NCBI GenBank assembly: GCA_964483785.1
Contig: CAZACW010000077.1
Location: 1-7,335 of the forward strand
Origin: JABDGZ01 sp964483785
GTDB lineage: Bacteria; Omnitrophota; Gorgyraeia; Zapsychrales; Fredricksoniimonadaceae
Direction of reading: 5' to 3'
Length of the DNA stretch: 7,335 nt
The notes below the pieces were generated by a model. The model was given only the letters and a program-made list of their open reading frames with translations. It did no database searches and was not told the origin of the DNA. Positions 1 through 6,007 of this stretch are shown in pieces. The translations under genes were made by a program, and so were the position numbers. Each line of letters opens with the position of its first letter. Within the stretch, counting starts at the first letter, position 1.

Positions 1-168
1 TAAATCTACCTGACAGTTATCGTGTAAAGACACTTTTACGTTTACCAAAACTCGATAGCCCTTAAAATGACGTATTATATTGTTATACTTAGACATAAGA
101 CTATTAAGGATGAAATGGACAAGCGGTTATTCTAACACAGTTTGTGCGGGGCGTCAAATGACAGGGAA

Positions 169-339
169 TTACCACAGATTTTCCTGCATCCAGGAATCGG
201 CTTTTTTGAGGGTGTTCCAGCCGTTCAAATCAGGGTTTGAGGCATTATGTACGTCTTCCCCCATGCCATGAAGGGTTTGACAGCCGGAAAACAAGGCCAG
301 AACTGTCAGTAACATGAAACAGCGGAGATAGTTCATCAT
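169..339 (-). CDS. Entericidin A/B-like small lipoprotein
   Basis: The protein has 56 residues. The N-terminus is a lipoprotein signal: Arg6, a hydrophobic stretch (residues 8-17) and a lipobox-like LFSGC with the lipidated Cys at residue 20. The mature part opens QTLHGMGEDV, which matches the short (N)TxxGxGEDI segment after the Cys in EcnA/EcnB lipoproteins. Gln rather than Asp at +2 fits outer-membrane sorting. Unlike short entericidins it carries about 25 more residues and ends in a Trp-rich tail (GWNTL, ADSW, ENLW). I chose the ATG at 339 over the in-frame ATG at 366 because AAGGA lies 7 nt upstream of 339 and the signal peptide then has normal length. In E. coli entericidins are linked to stationary-phase lysis and its antidote; the role here is unknown. 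It lies 81 bp downstream of the 51-residue ORF and may share its promoter. The family call is fairly firm, the function is not. Confidence 0.75.
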   Translation of the reverse strand: MMNYLRCFMLLTVLALFSGCQTLHGMGEDVHNASNPDLNGWNTLKKADSWMQENLW

Positions 340-420
340 GATTTTATCCTTACTTTGCTTATTCATCTTAGATAGTATGGACTAAAAACGCCTTAAAAAC
401 AAGTAATGAAAAGATATTTT

Positions 421-576
421 TTAATTCTTAATATTCAGCTGCCATAGGGTCGTCGAAGAAGCCAGAGTAATCAACACTGGATTTTCGGAGTTATTAACAT
501 GCGTCTGCTTAGCTGGTGTTTCTATACTTAAGGAAGGATTGTCCGCAAATCTGGCCAGCTGGGCAGGTGGTTTCAT
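421..576 (-). CDS. Possible 51-residue protein, unknown function
   Basis: I read a 51-codon frame on the minus strand starting MKPPAQLARFADNPS and ending QLNIKN. Support for expression is good: AAGGAG stands 5 nt before the ATG, and a near-consensus promoter (TTGCCA, 16 bp, TATAAT) lies about 40-70 bp further upstream in the right direction. Nothing else nearby on this strand needs that promoter except the entericidin-like gene 81 bp downstream, so the two may be co-transcribed. The product has no signal peptide, no membrane segment and no motif I recognise; it is polar, Asn/Thr/Ser-rich and probably poorly structured. It could equally be a leader peptide, or chance coding in the 5' region of the lipoprotein transcript. 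The signals, not the protein sequence, are the reason for listing it. Confidence 0.4.
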   Translation of the reverse strand: MKPPAQLARFADNPSLSIETPAKQTHVNNSENPVLITLASSTTLWQLNIKN

Positions 577-598
577 GTCAGCTCCTTTATTCTAGGGT

Positions 599-654
599 AA
601 AATGAAAGGCTCTATATATTATATATAACTAAATTTGTTTGGCAAAATGAAAGG
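599..654. repeat. Paired 11-bp direct repeats around the leftward promoter
   Basis: AAAATGAAAGG occurs at 599-609 and again at 644-654. The spacing is 45 bp, close to a whole number of helical turns. One copy overlaps the -35 box (640-645) and the other lies just past the predicted transcription start. This arrangement suits a two-site repressor or looping operator, but no regulator is identified and AT-rich chance repetition is possible. Confidence 0.35.
618..645 (-). promoter_or_regulatory. Sigma70-type promoter, leftward
   Basis: On the minus strand TTGCCA (640-645) and a perfect TATAAT (618-623) are 16 bp apart, predicting a start near 611. It would transcribe the 51-residue ORF and probably the entericidin-like lipoprotein. 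It is back to back with the rightward promoter at 680-708. Confidence 0.6.
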
Positions 655-679
655 TAAAAAATATTTTTTTGCACTTGAC

Positions 680-708
680 TGGCAATTTTCCATAAAGTAT
701 GCTATAGT
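680..708 (+). promoter_or_regulatory. Rightward promoter with extended -10
   Basis: TATAGT at 703-708 is preceded by TGC (700-702), forming an extended -10. A -35-like TGGCAA (680-685) is 17 bp upstream. The better-looking TTGACT at 675-680 would give a 22-bp spacer and was not preferred. The predicted start near 715 gives a leader of about 60 nt for the surface-repeat gene. Confidence 0.5.
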
Positions 709-722
709 AAAACGTTGCATAA

Positions 723-758
723 GGAGTCATACTAAACAATATTAACTGGAGTCATACT
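723..758 (+). repeat. Two 11-bp direct repeats in the 5' leader
   Basis: GGAGTCATACT is present at 723-733 and 748-758, 25 bp apart, inside the predicted untranslated leader of the surface-repeat gene and just before its real SD (AAGGAGG, 763-769). Each copy looks like a false SD with no start codon behind it. Three GGA motifs in the leader would suit a GGA-binding translational repressor of the CsrA/RsmA kind, which is inference only. Confidence 0.4.
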
Positions 759-774
759 TATCAAGGAGGTGCTT

Positions 775-1482
775 GTGGTTAAGAGGACGATTTTTCTAAT
801 CATGTTTGGTGTGTTAGGCTTCTTCGGCCTGGCACGAGCAGAAGAAACAAACCCCATTAATCTGGCAATTTTTGATCCTGCCCAGTTATTCCCTGCTGAT
901 CATTCCATCAATGGCTTACGCCTGACGTTATTCTACACTAATAACGTTGATGTGAACGGTGTCAGCTTGGGTGCTGTGAACCGCACCACTGGAAACGTTC
1001 AAGGCATCGAATTCGGCATTGCTGACTGGACCGATGGTTCTTATTATGGTTGGCAGCCTGCCTTGATCAGCCGCACAGGCAAAAGGTTCGTCGGTCTTCA
1101 GGACGGCGCTATTAACATCACGGAAGGCGATTTCACCGGTTTACAGTGGGGTATGGTCAACTGGACTGACGGTTTTGCCCATGGTTGGCAAGCCGGCGCC
1201 GTGAATTACACCAAAGGCAATTTTATCGGCCTTCAGACCGGTATCGTGAACGTCACTGAAAGCGCTGCCAGCGCTTTCGACTTTGGAGCCGTGAACTATA
1301 ATGAAGGTTCATATAGGGGCTTCCAAGGCGGTGTCGTGAACTATTCCAAGGAGATGCATGGCCTGCAGTTAGGCCTGATCAACTGGACCGATAGTTTGGA
1401 CGGCCTGCAGATCGGTTTGGGCAACTATAACGGCAATAAGAAGCCGTTGGAATTCTGCCCGTTTGTGAATTGGTCATTCTAA
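775..1482 (+). CDS. Exported surface-repeat protein (LA_2272-type repeats)
   Basis: The protein has 235 residues from a GTG start at 775. An upstream in-frame GTG at 769 is rejected because it lies inside the SD (AAGGAGG, 763-769); the GTG at 775 is 5 nt beyond it. Residues 1-22 form a Sec signal peptide ending ARA before EE. From about residue 57 to the end there are roughly eleven copies of a 15-residue unit with consensus GLQxGxVNxTxGxFx, for example GLQWGMVNWTDG and GLQTGIVNVTES. The pattern matches what I know as the LA_2272 surface repeat, first noted in Leptospira proteins. Alternating hydrophobic and polar positions point to a regular beta structure. The last residues, FVNWSF, end in Phe, as in outer-membrane beta-barrels recognised by the BAM machinery. 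It is a monocistronic unit with its own promoter and terminator. Surface location is likely; the function is unknown. Confidence 0.8.
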   Translation: MVKRTIFLIMFGVLGFFGLARAEETNPINLAIFDPAQLFPADHSINGLRLTLFYTNNVDVNGVSLGAVNRTTGNVQGIEFGIADWTDGSYYGWQPALISRTGKRFVGLQDGAINITEGDFTGLQWGMVNWTDGFAHGWQAGAVNYTKGNFIGLQTGIVNVTESAASAFDFGAVNYNEGSYRGFQGGVVNYSKEMHGLQLGLINWTDSLDGLQIGLGNYNGNKKPLEFCPFVNWSF

Positions 1483-1504
1483 GGGCTTAAAGTCTTTAGA
1501 AACC

Positions 1505-1539
1505 AAAGACCGGGGATGTTATCATCCCCGGTCTTTTTT
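1505..1539 (+). terminator. Strong intrinsic terminator
   Basis: A perfect 14-bp stem (1505-1518 with 1523-1536) has a TTAT loop and is GC-rich in its middle (ACCGGGGAT). A run of six T follows (1534-1539). It sits 22 bp after the stop of the surface-repeat gene. Read leftward the stem is followed by GGTTTCT, so any leftward activity would be weak. Confidence 0.9.
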
Positions 1540-1555
1540 ATTGGGAAAATAATTG

Positions 1556-1613
1556 AAAATAATTGGGACACATTGAATTTTGTATTGAAAATTCAATGTG
1601 TCCCAATTATTTT
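1556..1613. repeat. Perfect 26-bp inverted repeat, 6-nt loop
   Basis: Arms 1556-1581 and 1588-1613 are exact reverse complements around the loop GTATTG. Each arm contains AATTGGGACACATT in one orientation. The right arm provides the last Lys codon and the TAA stop (1607-1609) of the Ig-repeat gene. Leftward RNA would form a 26-bp hairpin followed by U-rich sequence, so the repeat probably also ends that transcript. A perfect stem of this length with non-GC-rich arms looks more like a small palindromic mobile element (REP or MITE class) than an ordinary terminator, but no transposase or target duplication is visible. Confidence 0.8.
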
Positions 1614-4600
1614 GCAGTGGAGGTGGATGTCGCGCTTGTTGGCTGGGTCGCCGGTACAGGAACAGCCGGCACCGGGGCTGCCCCACCTGGCGGTGCCAAG
1701 CCCTTGTCCATTTGATTTTTGATGGTCAACTGCACGGAAGCCGTCTGCTGGTTCCCAGAATTATCTGTAGCCACCACATCGATCCTGCTGTTGCCGTCCG
1801 GAAGTCTGGTGCTGTCCCAATCCATACGGTAAGGAGGCGCATCAAAGCTTTGGCTTTGATTGTCCCCTGTTGTAATCTTGACCTTGGGGTTGACGCCGGA
1901 ATCATCGCTGGCTTCTATGAAAATCTGAAGCGTCCCATGCACTAATTCCCCATTCAAAGGTGATATAAACCTTATTGAAGGCGGCGTTTTATCCACTTCT
2001 TGATTCTTGACAGTCAAATTAACCTGGGCCTCAGCTTTATTGCCCGCAGCATCGTAGGCCGTGACTTTAACAGTATAATTACCGTTCTTAACGCTGGTTG
2101 AGTCCCAACTCCATTCATAGGGCTCTCGCTTCATAGGATAGGCGGTCTCGCCGCTGGGCAAGGCTACCTCCAGCTTATCTATCCCTACATCATCCTTAGC
2201 GTCTATACTTATCTTGACCGTCTTTTCTACGGTATCACCGTTATTAGGAGACGTAATGGCAACGGAAGGCGGCGTTTTATCCACTTCTTGATTCTTGACA
2301 GTCAAATTAACCTGGGCCTCAGCTTTATTGCCCGCAGCATCGTAGGCCGTGACTTTAACAGTATAATTACCGTTCTTAACGCTGGTTGAGTCCCAACTCC
2401 ATTCATAGGGCTCTCGCTTCATAGGATAGGCGGTCTCGCCGCTGGGCAAGGCTACCTCCAGCTTATCTATCCCTACATCATCCTTGGCATCAATGCTTAT
2501 CTTGACCGTCTTTTCCACCGTATCACCATCTCTGGGCGACGTAATGGCAACAGTAGGCGGCGTTTTATCTACTTCTTGATTCTTGACAGTCAAATTGACC
2601 TGGGCCTCAGCTTTATTGCCCGCAGCATCGTAGGCCGTGACTTTAACAGTATAATTACCGTTCTTAACGCTGGTTGAGTCCCAACTCCATTCATAGGGCT
2701 CTCGCTTCATAGGATAGGCGGTCTCGCCGCTGGGCAAGGCTACCTCCAGCTTATCTATCCCTACATCATCCTTAGCGTCTATGCTGATCTTCACCGTCTT
2801 CTCCACTGTGTCGCCATCTTTAGGAGACGTAATGGACACCGATGGTGGCGTATTATCCTTGGGCGGCTGAGGCGGAGGATTATTTTTCGGCGCTTCTTCC
2901 GCTTTTAAATTTTCTTTTAATCCCAGATTAAGAGGCTGTTTTTGTTCGGCATTGCCCTGCGGCTGCTGCTTCTGCGCCTCAACTTGCTCCTGGACATTTT
3001 GATTGCCTAACACCCCATTATTGGGCTTTTCCATGGCCATGACCGGGAAATTTTCAACAACCACATTGACCTGGCCAGTGGCAATCAAATCGTTGCCTTT
3101 ATTATACGCATTAACGGTAATAGTCATTGGGCCATCATTGTCTTGCTGGGTGTCCCATTCCGGGTATCGAACAGGTGCGCCTTCCTTGATAGTCACTAAA
3201 ATAGGTTTATGCTGGCCGATGATCACATCCTCATGATCAAGATCATCGAGCCGGCCTTTGGTCATACAAGCTATCCCAACCAAACCTTTGACATGATTTC
3301 CATCCAATGGTTTGATGAATGCGATTTTAGGATGCTGCGCCTTAGGCCCATTGTCAATGACCGGATTGATCTGGGAGGTCGCAACAATGTCCCCTTTCTT
3401 GTTATACAAATCCGCTTTAATCGTCACCGGCCCGTCCTTATCTTCCAAGGTGTTCCATTCCGGTGTCCTGTTTTTCTTATAAGAATCAACAGGTATCTTG
3501 ATGGGACTGCGGTTGCCTATGGTCACCTCGGTACGGTCAAACTCCCTCTCGGGAGATTCTCCGCCGGCGTATTTAACCAATGTGTCTACGCCGACGATTC
3601 CATTGATAGTATCAATCTCCTTGCCTTCCTTGTCCTTTTGCCCATAATTTGTGCCATATAGCTTTATGATAACTTCCGGACGCTTAGCATTGGGCCCATT
3701 GTCGACGGCCACCTTGAGCTCGGAACTTGCAACAATGTCCTTGTTCTTATTAAACAAATCGGCTTTAATGGTGACCGGCCCGTCCTTATCTTCCAAGGTG
3801 TTCCATTCTTGCGTATCATTTCTGGCCACAGGAATCTCTATGGGATGGCGGCTGCCGATCGTCAACTCTGTATGGTCAAATTCCCTGTCCGGAGGATTGT
3901 CCATATCTTGGCCGGCATATTTAAATTGTACCCCCACGCTGATCGTACCGCTGACAGCATCTTCCTCTTTGTCCTTTTTCACGATATTGGGGCCAAGTAC
4001 TCTTATAATAACTTCCGGATGCTGCGCCTTAGGCCCATTGTCAATGACCGGATTGATCTCAGAGGTCGCAACAATATCCTTGTTTTTATTAAACAATTGG
4101 GCTTTGAGGGTGATCGGCCCGTCTTTCTCTTCCAAGGTATTCCATACGGGTGTCGAGTTTCTCTGGTTAGAATCGATCGGTATCCGAATAGGATTATGAT
4201 CGCCTATGGTCAGCTCAGTATGATCAAATTCCTTATCCGGAGAATTATCTAAACCCTGCCCCGCATATTTAAGCTGTATATCTATGGTCACTGTGCCACC
4301 GATGCCATCTTTCTCCTTGCCTTGCTTTTCCTTTTCCCCTTTTTGTGGGCTAGACAATTTTATAATCACTTGCGGATGCTCGGCCTTGGGTCCATTATCA
4401 ATGGTGGCCTGGACCTGGGAGCTTGCCACCATGTCCCCATTTTTATTGTACAAATTGGCTTTAATGGTGATTAGCCCGTCCTTCTCCTCCAATGTATTCC
4501 ACAGCGGCTCCGAATTCCTGGCAAAAGGATCTATGGGTATCTTGATGGGATTGCGGTTACCTATAATCACTTCTTTATGATCAAATTCCTTTTCGGGAGG

Positions 4601-5128
4601 AATGCCCAAACCCTGCCCTGCATATTTAAGCTGTAAATCAATGGTGACTATTCCGCTGAGCGCGTCTTTCTTTTTGCCCTGCCCTTCCTTTGAGTTCGCG
4701 TTAGAACTCGTCAGTTTAATGATAATCTGCGGCGGCTGGGCATTAGGCCCGTTGTCCACAGTGACATGTGATTGGGCCGAGGCAAACACATCTCCATTCT
4801 TTCGGCAGTAATTGACGGTGATGGTCACAGGACCGTCTTTATCTTCGGTCGTGTACCAAAATGGTTCTTTCCCTGTTGCTTCTCCGGTACGGCTATCTCT
4901 GGGAATGCGGGCAGGTTTGTGATTGCCGACAATGAACTCTGCGTAGGCAATATCCCTTACGTTAGGCAGAATATCCGTAGAAAGTTCGATGCTGCCTTTG
5001 ACATGGGAACCATCCGTAGGATAAATCCTGATTTTAACATCGGCAAAAGCTGATTGAGACAATAATAAGGTAAGGATGATAACGAAAAAATTGAGGGATA
5101 AAAATGAGACAAACAAAATCTTGCGCAT
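1607..5128 (-). CDS. Large secreted Ig-like multi-repeat protein
   Basis: The protein has 1173 residues with an ATG at 5128 behind AAGGAGGTG. Residues 1-29 are a Sec signal peptide (long hydrophobic core, cleavage after AFA). Residues 30-697 hold six units of about 95-120 residues marked by IGxxxPIxIP, W(N/D)T, DGPxTI, a GD(I/M)VAxS strand and xxDNGPxAxxP at the unit boundary. Units 2-5 carry a Lys/Glu-rich insertion plus a KYAG segment that units 1 and 6 lack. Residues 698-759 are a Gln/Pro-rich linker. Residues 760-1047 are three almost identical 96-residue Ig-like units (TPPSVxITSPxxGDTVE to KNQEVDK; Big_7-like), followed by a diverged fourth (1048-1139). A Pro/Ala/Thr/Ser tail ends at the inverted repeat. 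No membrane anchor, sortase motif or enzyme domain is visible. The likely role is an extracellular structural or adhesive protein. Only two Cys are present, in units 1 and 6. Confidence 0.9.
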   Translation of the reverse strand: MRKILFVSFLSLNFFVIILTLLLSQSAFADVKIRIYPTDGSHVKGSIELSTDILPNVRDIAYAEFIVGNHKPARIPRDSRTGEATGKEPFWYTTEDKDGPVTITVNYCRKNGDVFASAQSHVTVDNGPNAQPPQIIIKLTSSNANSKEGQGKKKDALSGIVTIDLQLKYAGQGLGIPPEKEFDHKEVIIGNRNPIKIPIDPFARNSEPLWNTLEEKDGLITIKANLYNKNGDMVASSQVQATIDNGPKAEHPQVIIKLSSPQKGEKEKQGKEKDGIGGTVTIDIQLKYAGQGLDNSPDKEFDHTELTIGDHNPIRIPIDSNQRNSTPVWNTLEEKDGPITLKAQLFNKNKDIVATSEINPVIDNGPKAQHPEVIIRVLGPNIVKKDKEEDAVSGTISVGVQFKYAGQDMDNPPDREFDHTELTIGSRHPIEIPVARNDTQEWNTLEDKDGPVTIKADLFNKNKDIVASSELKVAVDNGPNAKRPEVIIKLYGTNYGQKDKEGKEIDTINGIVGVDTLVKYAGGESPEREFDRTEVTIGNRSPIKIPVDSYKKNRTPEWNTLEDKDGPVTIKADLYNKKGDIVATSQINPVIDNGPKAQHPKIAFIKPLDGNHVKGLVGIACMTKGRLDDLDHEDVIIGQHKPILVTIKEGAPVRYPEWDTQQDNDGPMTITVNAYNKGNDLIATGQVNVVVENFPVMAMEKPNNGVLGNQNVQEQVEAQKQQPQGNAEQKQPLNLGLKENLKAEEAPKNNPPPQPPKDNTPPSVSITSPKDGDTVEKTVKISIDAKDDVGIDKLEVALPSGETAYPMKREPYEWSWDSTSVKNGNYTVKVTAYDAAGNKAEAQVNLTVKNQEVDKTPPTVAITSPRDGDTVEKTVKISIDAKDDVGIDKLEVALPSGETAYPMKREPYEWSWDSTSVKNGNYTVKVTAYDAAGNKAEAQVNLTVKNQEVDKTPPSVAITSPNNGDTVEKTVKISIDAKDDVGIDKLEVALPSGETAYPMKREPYEWSWDSTSVKNGNYTVKVTAYDAAGNKAEAQVNLTVKNQEVDKTPPSIRFISPLNGELVHGTLQIFIEASDDSGVNPKVKITTGDNQSQSFDAPPYRMDWDSTRLPDGNSRIDVVATDNSGNQQTASVQLTIKNQMDKGLAPPGGAAPVPAVPVPATQPTSATSTSTAK
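1977..2851 (-). repeat. Three tandem 288-bp DNA repeats in the Ig gene
   Basis: Repeat units encoding residues 760-855, 856-951 and 952-1047 occupy 2564-2851, 2276-2563 and 1988-2275, with an exact 288-bp period. Blocks 1977-2197 and 2265-2485 are identical over 221 bp, and 2553-2773 differs from them at three positions that I can find. The remaining 67 bp of each unit is much less alike (about 13 differences between 2198-2264 and 2486-2552), mostly synonymous. These blocks could recombine, giving length variants. Confidence 0.9.
3038..5041 (-). repeat. Six diverged N-terminal repeat units of the Ig gene
   Basis: Unit boundaries by protein residue are about 30-134, 135-253, 254-372, 373-485, 486-600 and 601-697. 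They are recognisable in protein and only patchily in DNA. Near-identical DNA patches link non-adjacent units: 3330-3392 (end of unit 5) and 4017-4079 (end of unit 3) differ at three of 63 positions, while the end of unit 4 between them is different. Confidence 0.85.
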
Positions 5129-5148
5129 CGCTACACCTCCTTAAATGG

Positions 5149-5217
5149 ATTTTACGCTTTAAAAAGGCATAACCAATTCAAAAATAATAAGTTAGAAATA
5201 CAATTGTATCGTATCAA
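5149..5217 (-). promoter_or_regulatory. Candidate promoter region of the Ig gene
   Basis: Two weak candidates exist on the minus strand. TTGGTT (5171-5176) and TAAAAT (5149-5154) are 16 bp apart, but the start would fall right at the SD. TTGATA (5212-5217) and TAACTT (5189-5194) are 17 bp apart. A 12-bp palindrome, ATACAATTGTAT (5198-5209), lies in the spacer of the second and could be an operator. I cannot choose between them. Confidence 0.25.
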
Positions 5218-5269
5218 AGTAATCGGAATTTCAAAGACATTTTTGATTTTTTTTAAAAAAGGGCAGGGA

Positions 5270-5551
5270 TTAAGTCAGTTGTACTTTGAGTTTTCTGCCT
5301 AGAGCTAAAGCCACACGTTCGAGGGTTAGCAAAGTCACAGAAACATTCTTAGGTTCCAATAATCGTTCCAATGCGGAACGGCTTGTTCCCATTTGAGTAG
5401 CCAGACGAGACTTATTAATCTTTTTTTTCTTCATCATCTGCCGAATTTGAAAAGAAATGACACGTTTAGTGGCGGCAGCTTCAACTTCGGCCAAAGTTCC
5501 TTCTTCTTTAAGAAAATCGTCAAAATTGCTACCGATGTATTTATTTTTCAT
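5270..5551 (-). CDS. HigA-like XRE-family antitoxin
   Basis: The protein has 93 residues. Residues 1-18 (MKNKYIGSNFDDFLKEEG) are the opening typical of HigA-type antitoxins paired with Gp49-like toxins. Residues 30-93 contain an XRE/Cro helix-turn-helix: a scaffold helix ISFQIRQMMKKKKI, then KSRLATQMGTSRSALERLL with the turn at QMGTS, and an LTLERVALALGRKLKV helix plus end strand. The ATG overlaps the TGA of the upstream toxin by 4 nt (ATGA), and AAGGAAG inside the toxin's end is its SD, so the two are translationally coupled. The usual job is to bind and neutralise the toxin and, as a complex, repress the shared promoter (palindrome at 5914-5929). The gene is intact although its toxin is not. 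No clear terminator follows before 5149. Confidence 0.85.
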   Translation of the reverse strand: MKNKYIGSNFDDFLKEEGTLAEVEAAATKRVISFQIRQMMKKKKINKSRLATQMGTSRSALERLLEPKNVSVTLLTLERVALALGRKLKVQLT

Positions 5552-5900
5552 TTTTGTCTTCCTTTCAATAATAAATTAAACCTTTGTCTGGCAATGTGTA
5601 AATCCTCAACCGGTAACTTTCGAGACTTTTTAATAAAACCGCACAGTAAAATAATTTGTTCATCCATGATTGTAAAAATAACTCTGGATACTTTATTGAC
5701 CAATCTTGACCTGACCTCCCACAAGCCAGGTTCAATCTTTCTGATTAACGGCATTCCTAAAGGCCAACCAAATTGAACCGTTTAATATCCTCGCCAATGG
5801 CCTTTCGGTCGCGATCCGAAAGACTCTTTAACCATTCCCTCACCGGTTCATTGCCGGACTCCGTCTTAAAGAATGATACAAGCAGGTAATTTCGATCCAT
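5548..5900 (-). pseudogene. HigB/RelE-like toxin (Gp49 family), frameshifted
   Basis: From the ATG at 5900 the first frame runs 47 codons (MDRNYLLVSFFKTESG to GEDIK, then RFNLVGL) and stops at 5757-5759. The C-terminal part is open in another frame: VQFGWPLGMPLIRKIEPG, then LWEVRSRL, VIFTI, LLCGFIKKSRKLP and an AR helix, the Gp49-like signature. Adding one A to the AAA run at 5781-5783 restores ...DIKTVQFGWP... and a 117-residue protein of normal length. The ATG at 5754 that would give a 68-residue protein is only the internal Met of GMPL. In the family the intact enzyme cleaves mRNA at the ribosome. One missing base in an A-run can be real decay or a sequencing error; I cannot tell which from this sequence. 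Confidence 0.85.
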
Positions 5901-5903
5901 AGT

Positions 5904-5938
5904 CAACTATAGTGTACCATTTTTGGTACGTATTGCAA
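5904..5938 (-). promoter_or_regulatory. higBA promoter with palindromic operator
   Basis: TTGCAA (5933-5938) and TACACT (5911-5916) are 16 bp apart. The palindrome GTACCA-TTTT-TGGTAC (5914-5929) covers the spacer and part of the -10 box, as expected for autorepression by the antitoxin or toxin-antitoxin complex. The predicted start is near 5904, only about 4 nt before the toxin ATG, and no SD is seen, so the mRNA would be nearly leaderless. Confidence 0.55.
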
Positions 5939-6007
5939 ATACTATTTTAGTTTATAACAAAATCAAACAAAATTTGAGGACGATTCAGTAATGAAGAATG
6001 AGAACTC

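Noticed and set aside
1..168. Possible gene end or regulatory region at the left edge
   Set aside because: No frame with start or stop context, no convincing promoter pair and only a weak TAAA/TTTA hairpin near 20-40 could be found.
80..271. Plus-strand frame of 63 codons beginning at TTG
   Set aside because: Its second half is antisense to the lipoprotein gene, it has no SD at the start and the product resembles nothing.
769..775. GTG at 769 as start of the surface-repeat gene
   Set aside because: The codon overlaps the SD AAGGAGG at 763-769; the GTG at 775 has correct 5-nt spacing and leaves a normal signal peptide.
1977..2851. CRISPR-like or satellite array
   Set aside because: The repeats are 288 bp, in frame and encode Ig-like domains; there are no short repeats with unique spacers.
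1598..5053. Several open frames of 68-182 codons on the plus strand across the Ig-repeat gene
   Set aside because: They are antisense to a clearly coding 1173-residue frame with signal peptide and repeats, share its repeat period, and lack convincing ribosome binding sites or recognisable products.
5548..5754. A complete 68-residue toxin starting at the ATG at 5754
   Set aside because: The family motif continues upstream in the same frame (VQFGWPLG) and then in another frame to an ATG at 5900, so this is the tail of a frameshifted gene.
5775..5790. Programmed -1 frameshift in the HigB-like gene
   Set aside because: TTAAAC is present but in the wrong phase for tandem slippage, and no downstream stimulatory structure is evident; a lost base is simpler.
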